A stretch of 64,000 nt of DNA from Longimonas halophila (GCF_002554705.1 NZ_PDEP01000008.1:64106-128105), one strand, 5' to 3'. Counted from the first letter of the stretch, positions 53,586-62,939 are shown. Numbers and translations are program-made. The notes: generated from the letters alone by a model not told the origin.

Positions 53586-53656
53586 GGCCGAGGATTTTAG
53601 GTGCGAATAGGACCTAATATGCACTGTAGTGCTACCTATGTTCAAATAGCATGATC

Positions 53657-56515
53657 CTACCCCGTGCTCTGCATGGCAGCGGCGATGCCGTTGATGCTGA
53701 GCAGGAGTGCTTCTTGCAGCAGGGCCTCCTCATCTGGTGAGCCGTTCTCTGCGGCGCTGCGGTGGCGCTTCATCAGTTCGATCTGCACCAGGTTCAGCAC
53801 ATCGGTGTACGGGTTGCGCAGGCGAATCGACTTCTGCAAGACCGGACTGTTGTCGAAGAGTTGCTGCTGTCCCGTCAGGTCGAGCAGGGCGGCCTCGGCA
53901 GCGTCGAAGTCCTCGTGCAGGTGCTCGGGGAACGGGGCGTCCGGACCTTCCTCGGCGTAGGTGTCGGCAATGGCAAGGCGGGCGCGGGCCATTTCGCGCT
54001 GGGCGCTGTCGAGCGCGCCCCGGAAGAACGGCCACGTGCGGTAGAGGCGCTGCAAGATCTCGCGGGCGTTGTCGTGCTGGCGCATCGCTTCAGCCATGCC
54101 AATGCCGGTGCCAAACCAGCCCGGTACGTTGAAGCGCGTCTGCGTCCACGCAAACACCCACGGGATGGCGCGCAGGTCGTCGAACGCGACGTCGTCATCG
54201 TCGGAGCGCGAGACGGGGCGCGAGGCAATGGGGAGCTGGCTGATGTGCTCAATCGGTGTGGTCTGCGTGTACCACGACCAGAACTCGTCGTCGTCAATCA
54301 GGTCGCGGTAGGCGGTCTGGGCGGTTTCGGCGAGGGTGTCAAGGACGGCGGCCACCTCGTCGTCGTGGTGCGGCGCTTCGGGGCGGGGGAGCGCGGTGGT
54401 GGTGAGCATCGCATTTACGATCTGCTCCACATGCCGCCGGGCGATTTCGGGCAGTCCGTATCGGAACGAAATGATCTCGCCCTGCTCGGTAAATCGAATC
54501 CGCCCGTTATGCACGCTGGCGGGCAAGCCACGAATGGCCTGATGCGTATGTCCGCCGCCGCGCCCCACGCTGCCGCCGCGTCCGTGAAAGAGGCGCTGGT
54601 CGATGTCGTAGTCGTTGGCGGTCTGTCCCAGCCGGTCGATGGCCTGATGCAGCGCCCAGTTCGCCATCCAGTAGCCGCCGTCTTTGTTGCTGTCGGAGTA
54701 GCCGAGCATGACCTCCTGAAAGTTGTCGCGCCCCTTCAGGTGCGGACCGTACGCCTTGTGCGTGTACAGATCGATCATGCGCTCGTGGGCGTGCGCCAGG
54801 TCCTCAATCGTCTCGAAGAGCGGCACGAAGTCGAGCGGCGCCTGAAAGCCCGCGTCGGTATGCGTGCCCCAGCCGGTTTCCTTGGCCAGCAGCATTGGCT
54901 CCAGCACATCACTCACCGAGTGCGTCATGCTCACGATGTAGCTACCCACCGCGTTGGCGTCGATCTGGTGAATGGTGTGGAGCAGGTCGAACACCTCCAG
55001 CAGCGTGGCGGCATCGTCGGGCAGGTCCTCGAAGCTGCGCAGGAGCGGACGCGGATTGGTAAGCTCTTCGGTCAGAATCGCCAGCTTCTCGTCTTCGGAG
55101 AGCGCGGCGTAGTCGTCGGTTACGCCCGCTGCCCTCAGCATCGCGCCGACGGCCGATTCGTGAATCTTGCTATGCTGGCGCACATCGAGCGCGGCCAGGT
55201 GGAAGCCAAAGGTCTGCACCAGCACGCGAACGCGGTGTAGCTGTCCGGTGGTGGCGGCATCGGCAAAGCCCTGTTCTTCCAGGCTTTCCACAAGCACGTC
55301 GAGGTCGGCCAGCAGGTCATCGGGGCGATACGCGTCGGTGCGTGGGTCGAGGCGGCAGGCTTCGAGCGTGTCGTAGGTGCTGGCGTCGTGGAGCTGCTCC
55401 ACCTGCGCCATCATGTAGCTTACCTTTTCGCGATAGGGCTCGCGGTCGTAACGATCAGCCAGTGCATCGGGCAGACGGTCGTTGGAACGGTCGGCTGCCA
55501 GCGACTCGCGCAGCACGTCGGGCAGCCCGTACTGGCGGCTCGACAGGCTGAGTTCATCGCGCAGGTCGGTCAGTTCGTCGTGCAGATGAACAAGCGTTTT
55601 GCGGCGCTGGCGCTGGAACGTCCACCGCGTCACGTCGGGCGTTACGTTCGGATTACCATCGCGGTCGCTGCCGATCCAGGAGCGGTACTTCAGGAACGCA
55701 GGTACATCGGCGGTGTCGCCGTAGTGGCTGCGGAGCGCGTGCTGCACGTCTTTGTGGATGCGCGGCACCGTATCCCAAATGGTGCTGTACAGGAAATAGT
55801 GGCCCTGCTGCACCTCATCGCGCACGGTGGGACGGGCGGCGCGGATTTCGTCGGTGCCCAGCAGGAAGACGATGTGCGCGTAGAGCGTGTCGAGCGCCTC
55901 GGCGCGTTCGTCGGGTGTGGCCTCGGTAGAGTGCAGCACCGTGAGCTGCTGGGCCATGTCGCGCTGCTTGTGCAGCACCGTCTGGCGGCGGGCTTCAGTG
56001 GGATGCGCAGTGAGCGTCGGCTGCACGTCAATCTGATGCAGAATGGAGCCGACCTCCTCAAGCGGAACGTCCTCGTCGTGCAGCGTTTTGATGGCCGCCT
56101 CGATCGACTCGGGGCGCGGTTTCGGCGTGTAGCCGTTGCTCGACCCCGGCCCGAGCGGCCAGTCTGCCGGACCCGAATGCCGCGCGCGTTCTCGGTTGAT
56201 GCGAATGATCTCGCGCTGCTCCGCCTGGTTCACCAAATGAAAGAACGTGGTGTAGACGTGCAGCAGGTCCTTGAGCTCTTCCGTCGACAGGTCGGCCATC
56301 GCATCGGCCACCGCCTCACGCGGCGCGGGATCGCCGGTTTCGACGGCCTTCTTGCACTGCACCCGAAACTGCTCGACCCGCTCAAAGACCGCATCGCCCA
56401 GATGGGTACGCGTGGCCTCGCCCAGCATGTGCCCAAGCAAGTTTACCTGCCGACTAAGCGGTTTCGAGATGCCGGTGCCCTCAGCCTCAATGTCCAATCC
56501 GTGCCAGCGTATCAT
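53657..56515 (-). CDS. ppc: Phosphoenolpyruvate carboxylase
   Basis: This 952-residue enzyme makes oxaloacetate from PEP and bicarbonate. The catalytic His171 is in TLTAHPTEARRQT; the glycine loop FHGRGGSVGRGGG and the KDGGYWMANWALHQA region are present, as are SWIGSDRDGNPNVTP and the C-terminal SINGIAAAMQSTG. The ATG at 56515 is the family start; the frame extends 12 codons further. The length is slightly above the usual 880-920. Confidence 0.95.
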   Translation of the reverse strand: MIRWHGLDIEAEGTGISKPLSRQVNLLGHMLGEATRTHLGDAVFERVEQFRVQCKKAVETGDPAPREAVADAMADLSTEELKDLLHVYTTFFHLVNQAEQREIIRINRERARHSGPADWPLGPGSSNGYTPKPRPESIEAAIKTLHDEDVPLEEVGSILHQIDVQPTLTAHPTEARRQTVLHKQRDMAQQLTVLHSTEATPDERAEALDTLYAHIVFLLGTDEIRAARPTVRDEVQQGHYFLYSTIWDTVPRIHKDVQHALRSHYGDTADVPAFLKYRSWIGSDRDGNPNVTPDVTRWTFQRQRRKTLVHLHDELTDLRDELSLSSRQYGLPDVLRESLAADRSNDRLPDALADRYDREPYREKVSYMMAQVEQLHDASTYDTLEACRLDPRTDAYRPDDLLADLDVLVESLEEQGFADAATTGQLHRVRVLVQTFGFHLAALDVRQHSKIHESAVGAMLRAAGVTDDYAALSEDEKLAILTEELTNPRPLLRSFEDLPDDAATLLEVFDLLHTIHQIDANAVGSYIVSMTHSVSDVLEPMLLAKETGWGTHTDAGFQAPLDFVPLFETIEDLAHAHERMIDLYTHKAYGPHLKGRDNFQEVMLGYSDSNKDGGYWMANWALHQAIDRLGQTANDYDIDQRLFHGRGGSVGRGGGHTHQAIRGLPASVHNGRIRFTEQGEIISFRYGLPEIARRHVEQIVNAMLTTTALPRPEAPHHDDEVAAVLDTLAETAQTAYRDLIDDDEFWSWYTQTTPIEHISQLPIASRPVSRSDDDDVAFDDLRAIPWVFAWTQTRFNVPGWFGTGIGMAEAMRQHDNAREILQRLYRTWPFFRGALDSAQREMARARLAIADTYAEEGPDAPFPEHLHEDFDAAEAALLDLTGQQQLFDNSPVLQKSIRLRNPYTDVLNLVQIELMKRHRSAAENGSPDEEALLQEALLLSINGIAAAMQSTG

Positions 56516-56702
56516 AAAGCGGTGCCTTGATTGGTAGATGCAAATGCGCATTTCATAGTACGAACCACACGCCCCAAACTACAACAACTCGTTCCGTTTT
56601 GGGCAGAATTGTCGCATCTGGAGGCAGAGCTGGGCACGATATCATAAAGTAGCGGTTTGCGTGTTGGATGATTTACGCTCTCAAAGGCGATACCGAAGGT
56701 GA

Positions 56703-56735
56703 GGGAGATCCCTCGACGGTGCTCGGGATGACAGC
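56703..56735. repeat. GTCATCC-type dispersed element (reversed)
   Basis: GGGAGATCCCTCGACGGTGC then TCGGGATGAC matches the reverse of the elements in 9758-10605 and 15856-17210. It lies in the ppc upstream region. Confidence 0.6.
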
Positions 56736-56879
56736 ACCTGAGAAGGGTTCGTTGCTCCCCCACGATTGACCTACGATAGCGCACTGCCCTCTCTGATCTC
56801 TGTGCGGCGGTGGTTTGGGGCGAGCATATGCACTACATTCCTCTTACAATCCTTCTCTCATTCAGGCTCTCTCGGCGAT

Positions 56880-57137
56880 ATGCCCTGTCTCTTTGCTGCC
56901 CTCGCACTGATCGTACCACGCGGTGTGATCATTGCCCTGTATCTGCTAACCAACTGGTTTGTAGGCGTCTTTGCCACCATCTGGTGGCCCATTGTTGGGT
57001 TTTTGTTCGCGCCTACGTTCACGCTGTGGTACAGCGCCGTCGTCCACTGGTACGATGGTACCTGGGGATTGCTACAAATTGTGGTGGGCATCATCGCCCT
57101 TATCATCGACTTGTCGCCTGCAAAAGAAGCGTCGTAG
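56880..57137 (+). CDS. Small two-to-three-helix membrane protein
   Basis: From ATG 56880 this is 85 residues with hydrophobic stretches LFAALALIVPRGVIIALYLL, FVGVFATIWWPIVGFLF and LLQIVVGIIALIIDL. No domain is recognised. The open frame begins at 56766, but the part before 56880 is not membrane-like and looks random. It lies between ppc and the tRNA gene. Confidence 0.6.
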   Translation: MPCLFAALALIVPRGVIIALYLLTNWFVGVFATIWWPIVGFLFAPTFTLWYSAVVHWYDGTWGLLQIVVGIIALIIDLSPAKEAS

Positions 57138-57163
57138 CATCCGGCAGACGGGTCTAATCATGC

Positions 57164-57193
57164 AGTAGGGACACGACGCGCCGTGTCCCTACT
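57164..57193. repeat. Perfect GTAGGGAC hairpin
   Basis: GTAGGGACACG and CGTGTCCCTAC flank a six-base loop. It lies just before the tRNA terminator and belongs to the same type as the hairpins at 21272-21347 and 37489-37533. Confidence 0.75.
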
Positions 57194-57195
57194 CA

Positions 57196-57238
57196 AAAAC
57201 AAAACCCCTTGCTGGGCAGAGAGCCCAACAAGGGGTGC
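57196..57238 (-). terminator. Rho-independent terminator of tRNA-Arg
   Basis: On the - strand CCCCTTGTTGGGC pairs with GCCCAGCAAGGGG, followed by TTTTGTTTTTG. It lies directly after the tRNA. Confidence 0.9.
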
Positions 57239-57243
57239 GTGTG

Positions 57244-57317
57244 TGCGCTCGGGAGGATTCGAACCCCCGACCTTTGGAACCGGAATCCAACGCTCTATCC
57301 AACTGAGCTACGAGCGC
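57244..57317 (-). tRNA. tRNA-Arg (CCG anticodon)
   Basis: Cloverleaf with acceptor GCGCTCG/CGAGCGC and discriminator A. The D-arm is AGCTCAGTTGGATAGAGC, the anticodon arm TTGGA-TTCCGGT-TCCAA (CCG, reads CGG), and the T-arm GGTTCGAATCC. No encoded CCA follows. It has its own hairpin terminator. Confidence 0.95.
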
Positions 57318-57559
57318 GCATGGCTACACATGTATTGCTACGGGCATGATGCGAATCGGGGCTGTTTTTGTTCCTGTTAATATCGATGAAGCCCCGCCTC
57401 CCTCTGAACAGGTCGTGCGCTACAGATGGGATCTCCCATCGGATGTGTTCATTGCATGGATACCTTGCGCTCTGCCCTCGCCACGTGCGAGGGACGCGCG
57501 CACCGGTCCTGCGAGCGCGTCCTTTTTCCCGACAAGTTTCCTGACAAGTCTGCCGTCTT

Positions 57560-57928
57560 ATGGCCAAATACGAAAACTGGATTCCGATCTTTAGCTCGGG
57601 CACCGACTACGAAGCCGATATCGTGCGCGATCGCCTCGACGACAGCGGCATTCCGGCGGTGGTGCTCACGCAGCGCGACCATGCATTCAACCTGAACGTG
57701 AGTGACCTGGCCGAGGTGAACGTGCTCGTGCCCCCCGACCATGCCGAGTCGGCCCGCGAAATCCTCGAAACCAAGCTCACCGATGCCGAACTGGAGGAGG
57801 CCGCCCTCGCCGCTGACCCGAACGCGCCCGACGCCCACGACCCCGATGACGAGGCCCGCCTCGACTCCGGCTACGACCGCACCGACCTGAGCGTCCCTGA
57901 CGAGGACGACGACAACGACAACGCGTAA
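57560..57928 (+). CDS. DUF2007 protein
   Basis: A 122-residue protein. NWIPIFSSGTDYEADIVRDR and GIPAVVLTQRDHAFN, then LAEVNVLVPPDHAESAREIL match DUF2007, a small fold thought to be a putative signal-transducing domain. The C-terminal 40 residues are acidic and disordered, as expected in a halophile. It precedes cdsA by 31 bases and is likely co-transcribed with it. Confidence 0.85.
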   Translation: MAKYENWIPIFSSGTDYEADIVRDRLDDSGIPAVVLTQRDHAFNLNVSDLAEVNVLVPPDHAESAREILETKLTDAELEEAALAADPNAPDAHDPDDEARLDSGYDRTDLSVPDEDDDNDNA

Positions 57929-57959
57929 GGACAATCCTCTCTCTGTTCTCCCATAGTCT

Positions 57960-58778
57960 GTGACTGAGCTACAGCAGCGCATCGCAACGGGGCTTCTGGC
58001 GGCACCGCTCTTTGTGGGGGCGGTGTATCTGGGTGGCTATGCGTTCGGAGCCGTCATGGCGTTCATTGCCCTGGCCACGCAGTACGAGTACTACGGGCTG
58101 GCCGCCTCAACCAACGCCGCTCCGCTGCAGCCACTGGGATTTGCGCTTACCCTGTCGCTGGGGCTCGCGGTGCTGCATCCGCCGTTGTGGACGGTGGCGG
58201 GGCTCGTTCTCGTTGGCGGGCTCGCGGTGAGTCCGCTACTCTGCACGGACGAAGCCTACCTCGCTCGCATTGCCGCTACGCTCTTCGGGGTGGTCTACCC
58301 GGCAGGCGGACTCGTGGCGCTGCTCTTCATTCGCACGCACACCGCCTGGCCGCCTGAAAGCGCGGTGCTCGGTACCATCTGGATGATCTTTGCGGTGTGG
58401 GGCACCGACATCTTCGCGTATTTCGCAGGCAAGCATCTCGGACGCCACAAGCTGGCTCCGCGCATCTCTCCGAATAAGACGTGGGCGGGCGCTTTTGGCG
58501 GAGCCGGGGGGGCGCTTGCTGCGGGCGGGCTCTACCTGGCGGGGGGCGCGGTGTTTGCGCTTCCCACCGTACCCGTGCTGCATGTTGTTGTCCTTTCGGT
58601 ACTTATCGCCTCCGTCTGCATCTGCGGTGATCTCATTCAGAGCCTGCTGAAGCGCACCGCATCGGCCAAAGACGCCGGGTCGCTTCTGCCCGGTCATGGC
58701 GGCTTCTTCGACCGCTTCGACGGGATGGCACTGGCCGTGCCGCTGGCCGTGGTGTACCTGCACCTGCTGTTCGGGTAA
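57960..58778 (+). CDS. cdsA: Phosphatidate cytidylyltransferase
   Basis: A 272-residue membrane enzyme that makes CDP-diacylglycerol for phospholipid synthesis. About eight membrane helices are seen. The CDP-alcohol signature near the C terminus, CGDLIQSLLKRTASAKDAGS followed by LLPGHGGFFDRFDG, is intact. Translation begins with GTG at 57960. It ends two bases before the convergent rsmB stop. Confidence 0.95.
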   Translation: MTELQQRIATGLLAAPLFVGAVYLGGYAFGAVMAFIALATQYEYYGLAASTNAAPLQPLGFALTLSLGLAVLHPPLWTVAGLVLVGGLAVSPLLCTDEAYLARIAATLFGVVYPAGGLVALLFIRTHTAWPPESAVLGTIWMIFAVWGTDIFAYFAGKHLGRHKLAPRISPNKTWAGAFGGAGGALAAGGLYLAGGAVFALPTVPVLHVVVLSVLIASVCICGDLIQSLLKRTASAKDAGSLLPGHGGFFDRFDGMALAVPLAVVYLHLLFG

Positions 58779-58780
58779 CG

Positions 58781-60085
58781 CTACGCGGCCGTCCGGCGGA
58801 GTCGCGCTCCAAATGCCCCATCAGTGCCGTGCGCTACGGGATCAGTTTGCAAGAAGCCGTTGTGCTGCACATCAGACGGGAGATGCGCAGGCGGCGCCAC
58901 CTCGAAATCGCTGTGCCGGTCCAGGAAAGCCTGCACGCGCTCCTCGTTTTCCTGGGGAAGCAACGAGCAGGTGCTGTACACCAGGATGCCCTCGGGCGGA
59001 ACGAGGCGCGCAGCAGCCTCCAACAACTCGTCTTGTAGCGCCACAAGCTCCTGCACATCGTTCGGGGTGCGGCGCCAGCGCAAGTCGGCGCGGCGTCCGA
59101 GCACGCCGGTGCCGGTGCACGGCACATCAAGCAAGACGTGTGTGGGCGCGTCGGGCGCATCCTCCGGAGTCAGCGTGCGGGCATCGGCGGTGTGCGTCTC
59201 GATGATGCCGGGTGCGCCCGGCGCCTCCTGAAGCGCCTGTAGCCGATGCGCGCTGTGATCGTTGGCCCACACGCGGCCCTGCCCGTTCATGCGATGCGCG
59301 ATGGAGCGTGTTTTCGTGCCGGGGGCAGCACACAGGTCGAGTACCGTGTCGCCGGGCTGCGGATCGAGCAGATCAACCACGAGCGCCGCGCCTTCGCCCT
59401 GTACCATCACGCGGCCCTCGTCGAGCCAGCCCGCCTGCACAACAGGTTGCAGTGCCTCTACGCGCACCATGCCGTCTACGTAGGGCGAGGGCGTCCACGC
59501 TACGCCGAGATCATCGAGATCGGCGGGAGTTACGTCGAACAGGTGGAGCGCGTAGGTGGGGCGCTCGTTCAGGCGATGCAGCAGTGCCTCGGTCTTGGCA
59601 AGCCCCCGCGCCTCCGCCCAACGGCGCACCAGCCACGTGGGCATGCTCGTACGGATCGCCAGGTCGCGCTCCGGGTCGCCGGTGTCGGGCTGCGGCAGAT
59701 CATCGCGCTGACGATCGGCAGTGCGCAAGATGCCGTTGACGAGTCCGGCCACGCGCTTACCCACCACGTCTTTCGCCAGCTCCACGTACTGATGCACCGC
59801 GGCCCGCGCGGGCGTAGCCTGAAACAGCAGTTCGTAGAGTCCCATCTTCAGGATGCGCACCACCGCCGGCTCCAGGTCGTTCGGAGTGCCGTTATAGAGC
59901 TGCGTAATCAGAAACCAGAGCCAGCGCTGCTGACGCGTTACGCCTGCGACGACATCGCGGGCCTGCCGCCGCTGCCGGGGCGTACCGCCGATATCGACCT
60001 GATCGACGTACGCTTCGGTCTGGTCGATGCGTGTGAGCGCCCGGTAGGCGAGCTGACGAGCGGACGAAACCGTAGAATCGGCCAT
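58781..60085 (-). CDS. rsmB: 16S rRNA m5C967 methyltransferase
   Basis: This 434-residue enzyme has an N-terminal NusB-like domain (RQLAYRALTRIDQTEAYVDQ, with ARAAVHQYVELAKDVVGK) and a C-terminal SAM methyltransferase. LDLCAAPGTKTRSIA binds SAM, DVPCTGTGVLGR holds Cys323, and YSTCSLLPQENE holds the catalytic Cys373. It methylates C967 in 16S rRNA. It is convergent with cdsA, with stops almost touching. Confidence 0.95.
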   Translation of the reverse strand: MADSTVSSARQLAYRALTRIDQTEAYVDQVDIGGTPRQRRQARDVVAGVTRQQRWLWFLITQLYNGTPNDLEPAVVRILKMGLYELLFQATPARAAVHQYVELAKDVVGKRVAGLVNGILRTADRQRDDLPQPDTGDPERDLAIRTSMPTWLVRRWAEARGLAKTEALLHRLNERPTYALHLFDVTPADLDDLGVAWTPSPYVDGMVRVEALQPVVQAGWLDEGRVMVQGEGAALVVDLLDPQPGDTVLDLCAAPGTKTRSIAHRMNGQGRVWANDHSAHRLQALQEAPGAPGIIETHTADARTLTPEDAPDAPTHVLLDVPCTGTGVLGRRADLRWRRTPNDVQELVALQDELLEAAARLVPPEGILVYSTCSLLPQENEERVQAFLDRHSDFEVAPPAHLPSDVQHNGFLQTDPVAHGTDGAFGARLRRTAA

Positions 60086-60196
60086 GCGAAACAGGAGGGT
60101 AATGATTAGCGTGCGGCATCAAACGGCAGCGGGGCGCTACCCGTTAACGTTTTATCGTATCGCTTGGTCGTATGACGCGCACTACGCTTCGTTGCC

Positions 60197-60682
60197 ATGA
60201 ATCAGCATCTACGGCGCAAACTCACGCTTCAGGCGCACGGCGAGCAGGTCGTGTTCATAAAGCGCAAGCACGAGCGCATTGAGCATGTGTGGATGAAGGC
60301 GTTCCTCTGGGCGTTTTATCTGGATGCGTATCCCGATGCCGAGGTTGAAATCGATATTCCGGGGCGCTACAAGCCCGACGTGGTGGCCATGGACCGTCGC
60401 CGTGGGCGTCCGCGCTTCTGGGCTGAGGCAGGCCATGTACCGGCCGACAAACTGGCGCATCTCACCAGCCACTACCCTGATACGCACCTGGCCCTTGCCA
60501 AATGGGACATGAGCCTCGATCCGTTTGTGGCGATGATTCAGGAGACGCTGCCCGGTGCGCGCACGGCTCCCATCGACCTGTGGCGCTTTCCGCCCGACAG
60601 CGCCGAGCGCTTTATCGACGAAAGGGGGAATGTGCAGGTAGACGCCAATCATGCCACGCGGCGGCGCATTGGGTATGCATAG
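60197..60682 (+). CDS. YaeQ-like PD-(D/E)XK nuclease candidate
   Basis: This 161-residue protein has WMKAFLWAFYLDAYPDAEVE then YKPDVVAMD...RFWAEAGHVPADKL, fitting a PD-(D/E)XK core with Asp in KPDVVAMD, Glu in WAEAG and Lys in ADKL. The closest family I can suggest is YaeQ, whose members have similar length and order. The match is from motif spacing only. No partner gene is coupled to it. Confidence 0.6.
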   Translation: MNQHLRRKLTLQAHGEQVVFIKRKHERIEHVWMKAFLWAFYLDAYPDAEVEIDIPGRYKPDVVAMDRRRGRPRFWAEAGHVPADKLAHLTSHYPDTHLALAKWDMSLDPFVAMIQETLPGARTAPIDLWRFPPDSAERFIDERGNVQVDANHATRRRIGYA

Positions 60683-60770
60683 CCGATCAGCCCTCATGTT
60701 GAACCGATAGAGGTTCGCACGAATAGGAGCGATATGTATTCCGCTGCCTGTTGCCCAATGCTCGGCTGCT

Positions 60771-61607
60771 ATGCGACGCCCATCAACCGCTACGTATGTA
60801 CCGGTCCTACTCGCCGTTCTGCTTGGGATATGGGCCGTCCCTGCTCTCGCTCAAGGAGCGTCCGGTACCGACCGTGCGCCGGAAACGATCGCGTCTACCC
60901 CGCTGCCGTCTGACTCGATTGACGCCCGGCTCGAAGCGCTCGAAGACGAGCGGCAGACCAGCGATTTCAGGCGTATCATGCAGGAGTTGGAGGCGCTGGC
61001 CGAAGAGCATCCCGACCACGGTGGCATCCTCTGGCGCCTGGCCCGAACGCGCACCGACGTGGCCGAGCATACCGCTGACGAAGGGCAGCGCAAGGCGCTG
61101 TGCGAGAAAGCATTAGCGGAAGCGACCAGGGCGGTCGACCTGATTCCCAGTAGCTCAAACGCGCATCTCACAAAAGCCGTTGCCGCCGGGCGCTTGGCCA
61201 TAATCTCAGACACGCGGCGGCAGGTCGAGCTGTCGCGTACGGTCCGCGAGTATGCCGACCAGGCGATTGCGCTTAATCCAGAGAATGACCTGGCGTATCA
61301 TGTGCGTGGGCGCTGGCACTACGAGGTGGCCGGACTGGGCTTCTTTGCGCGGCGTATTGTGGACCTGGTGTACGGCGGCCTGCCCAATGCTTCCTACGAA
61401 GATGCCGAATCTGACTACCGCACCGCCCTCGCGCTTGAGGAACGAGTCGTGCATCACGTCGAGTTGGCGCGCACGTTACTGGAAACCGGCCACTCGAATC
61501 AGGCTCGCACCCATCTGCGGCGTGCGATAGCTCTTCCGCAGCAGGATGTGACCGATCCGCACCACAAAGAGCGGGCGCGTTCGTTGTTGCAGGAAACCAG
61601 CAGCTGA
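60771..61607 (+). CDS. TPR protein, RMDN-like (paralogue 2)
   Basis: A 278-residue protein, paralogous to 26355-27125. Shared parts include GGILWRLARTRTDVAEHTAD (with VLWRMAATEVNMG in the other), GRWHYEVAGLGFFARRIVD and GGLPNASYEDAESDYRTAL. A hydrophobic N-terminal segment (VPVLLAVLLGIWAVPALAQG) is probably a signal peptide. The body is TPR-like. The role is unknown; the two copies are not close to each other. Confidence 0.72.
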   Translation: MRRPSTATYVPVLLAVLLGIWAVPALAQGASGTDRAPETIASTPLPSDSIDARLEALEDERQTSDFRRIMQELEALAEEHPDHGGILWRLARTRTDVAEHTADEGQRKALCEKALAEATRAVDLIPSSSNAHLTKAVAAGRLAIISDTRRQVELSRTVREYADQAIALNPENDLAYHVRGRWHYEVAGLGFFARRIVDLVYGGLPNASYEDAESDYRTALALEERVVHHVELARTLLETGHSNQARTHLRRAIALPQQDVTDPHHKERARSLLQETSS

Positions 61608-61625
61608 GCCGCAGTGCGCTACGGC

Positions 61626-62831
61626 TTACTCCTCGCGCGGTGCACGCAGCCCCGGCACGTGCCCATGCCAGGCGGCCCGCAGCCCAAGCAGCGCCACAAG
61701 CGGGATGAGTCCGTCGTACAGCACCTGCGGCCAGAACGGCCAGCCCGCCAGCATCACCAGCGCGGCAGCAGCCGTGGCGCGCCAGTAGAACTGCAGATAC
61801 GGGTTGTTTTCCGATCCACAGAACGCTACTGCCACCAGATGCGTGGGCCACGCCCAGAGCAGGTTCAGGTTTTGGTTGGTGACCTCGTGCAGACTGATGA
61901 ACCAGAGAAAGGCGAGGGCGGCACCTGCCGTGCCGACTACACTGAAGAGCGCTCGGTCGAATGCCCGCATCCAATCTGCTGTGCTGTGCCGCTGTCGGGC
62001 GGTGCCGACAATGCCTGCGACCAGGAATCCCCAGAGCAGCACGACGGGCCACGGAAAGGATGCCTCGGCCCGCGTGTAGCCGTCGATCCAGAGGAGCGTG
62101 TCGGGCGCAGCGGCGAGCGGTTGGGGACCAGAGGGACCGTCGATCGTGGCATGATCAGCCGCATCCAGTAGAAAATCGGGTAAGAACATGGCCTCGCGGG
62201 ACGTTACGGCGCGGTCGACCTGCGGTCCGAGGGCCAGGTAAAACCCGAAGGTGGTCCAGGGCCGGTCGGATACGTAGCGGTCGAGCATTTCGCGGAAGGT
62301 GAGCTGCGGGTCGGGCGCGTCGGACCAATCGACGGTGGGCCACACGTCGGTGCAGGCGTCGCGAATCCGTGTCGAACAGTTGTCGAACAGGAAGTCGTAG
62401 CGGTAGACGCGGTTTTCGGGCTGGGCGTTAGTGCGCAGAAATCCCACGAGGGCGCTGCGCTGCTCGGGCGTGAGGTTGAGCGTCTGCTCCACTACGGGTC
62501 GCCCGAGCTGCTCGTAATGCCGCAGCGCCGCTGGAAACGAAGCCACGCTCAAATAATAATCGAGCTGTCCGTACAAAAATTTAGGGACGAACCAACGGTC
62601 GAACCGGAAGGTGCCGTAGTTGTAGAGCCGGTCGATGCCTTGCTCCGGGTCGTGCACGCGCACCGCGCTGTGGCCAAAGGCTTCGTACACAGCGGGTCCG
62701 GGCAGAATGGTGATGAGCGAGACGTCGGCTTCGGACGAGAGATCGGCGGTCTGTGCGGCTGCGGCATCGGGGCCTGCCAGCAGAATGATACCCATCAGTA
62801 CCGCGGCTACATATCGAGAAACCCAGGCCAT
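61626..62831 (-). CDS. DUF4105 (Lnb N-terminal domain) membrane protein
   Basis: From ATG 62831 this is 401 residues: a signal peptide (MAWVSRYVAAVLMGIILLAG) and a periplasmic domain with YEAFGHSAVRVHDPEQGIDR, YNYGTFRFDRWFVPKFLYGQ and the cysteine pair of DNCSTRIRDAC. The C-terminal half has five to six membrane helices. This organisation is that of DUF4105 proteins common in Bacteroidota. A cysteine-histidine hydrolase-like active site is possible (His in GHSAVRV, Cys in FDNCSTR), but this is inference. Confidence 0.8.
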   Translation of the reverse strand: MAWVSRYVAAVLMGIILLAGPDAAAAQTADLSSEADVSLITILPGPAVYEAFGHSAVRVHDPEQGIDRLYNYGTFRFDRWFVPKFLYGQLDYYLSVASFPAALRHYEQLGRPVVEQTLNLTPEQRSALVGFLRTNAQPENRVYRYDFLFDNCSTRIRDACTDVWPTVDWSDAPDPQLTFREMLDRYVSDRPWTTFGFYLALGPQVDRAVTSREAMFLPDFLLDAADHATIDGPSGPQPLAAAPDTLLWIDGYTRAEASFPWPVVLLWGFLVAGIVGTARQRHSTADWMRAFDRALFSVVGTAGAALAFLWFISLHEVTNQNLNLLWAWPTHLVAVAFCGSENNPYLQFYWRATAAAALVMLAGWPFWPQVLYDGLIPLVALLGLRAAWHGHVPGLRAPREE

Positions 62832-62939
62832 ACGTCGTCCATTGTGATACGCGTTGTGTACGGCGGATGTCAACGAGAGCACTGCTCCACGGTTCGTCAG
62901 CACACGTTCGCTTCGCATCTGATAACACGCTTTTATTCT

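Noticed and set aside
53762..55240. A 490-codon + strand frame opposite ppc, and another at 55388-56530
   Set aside because: Both follow the third-base bias of ppc and show no protein-like motifs.
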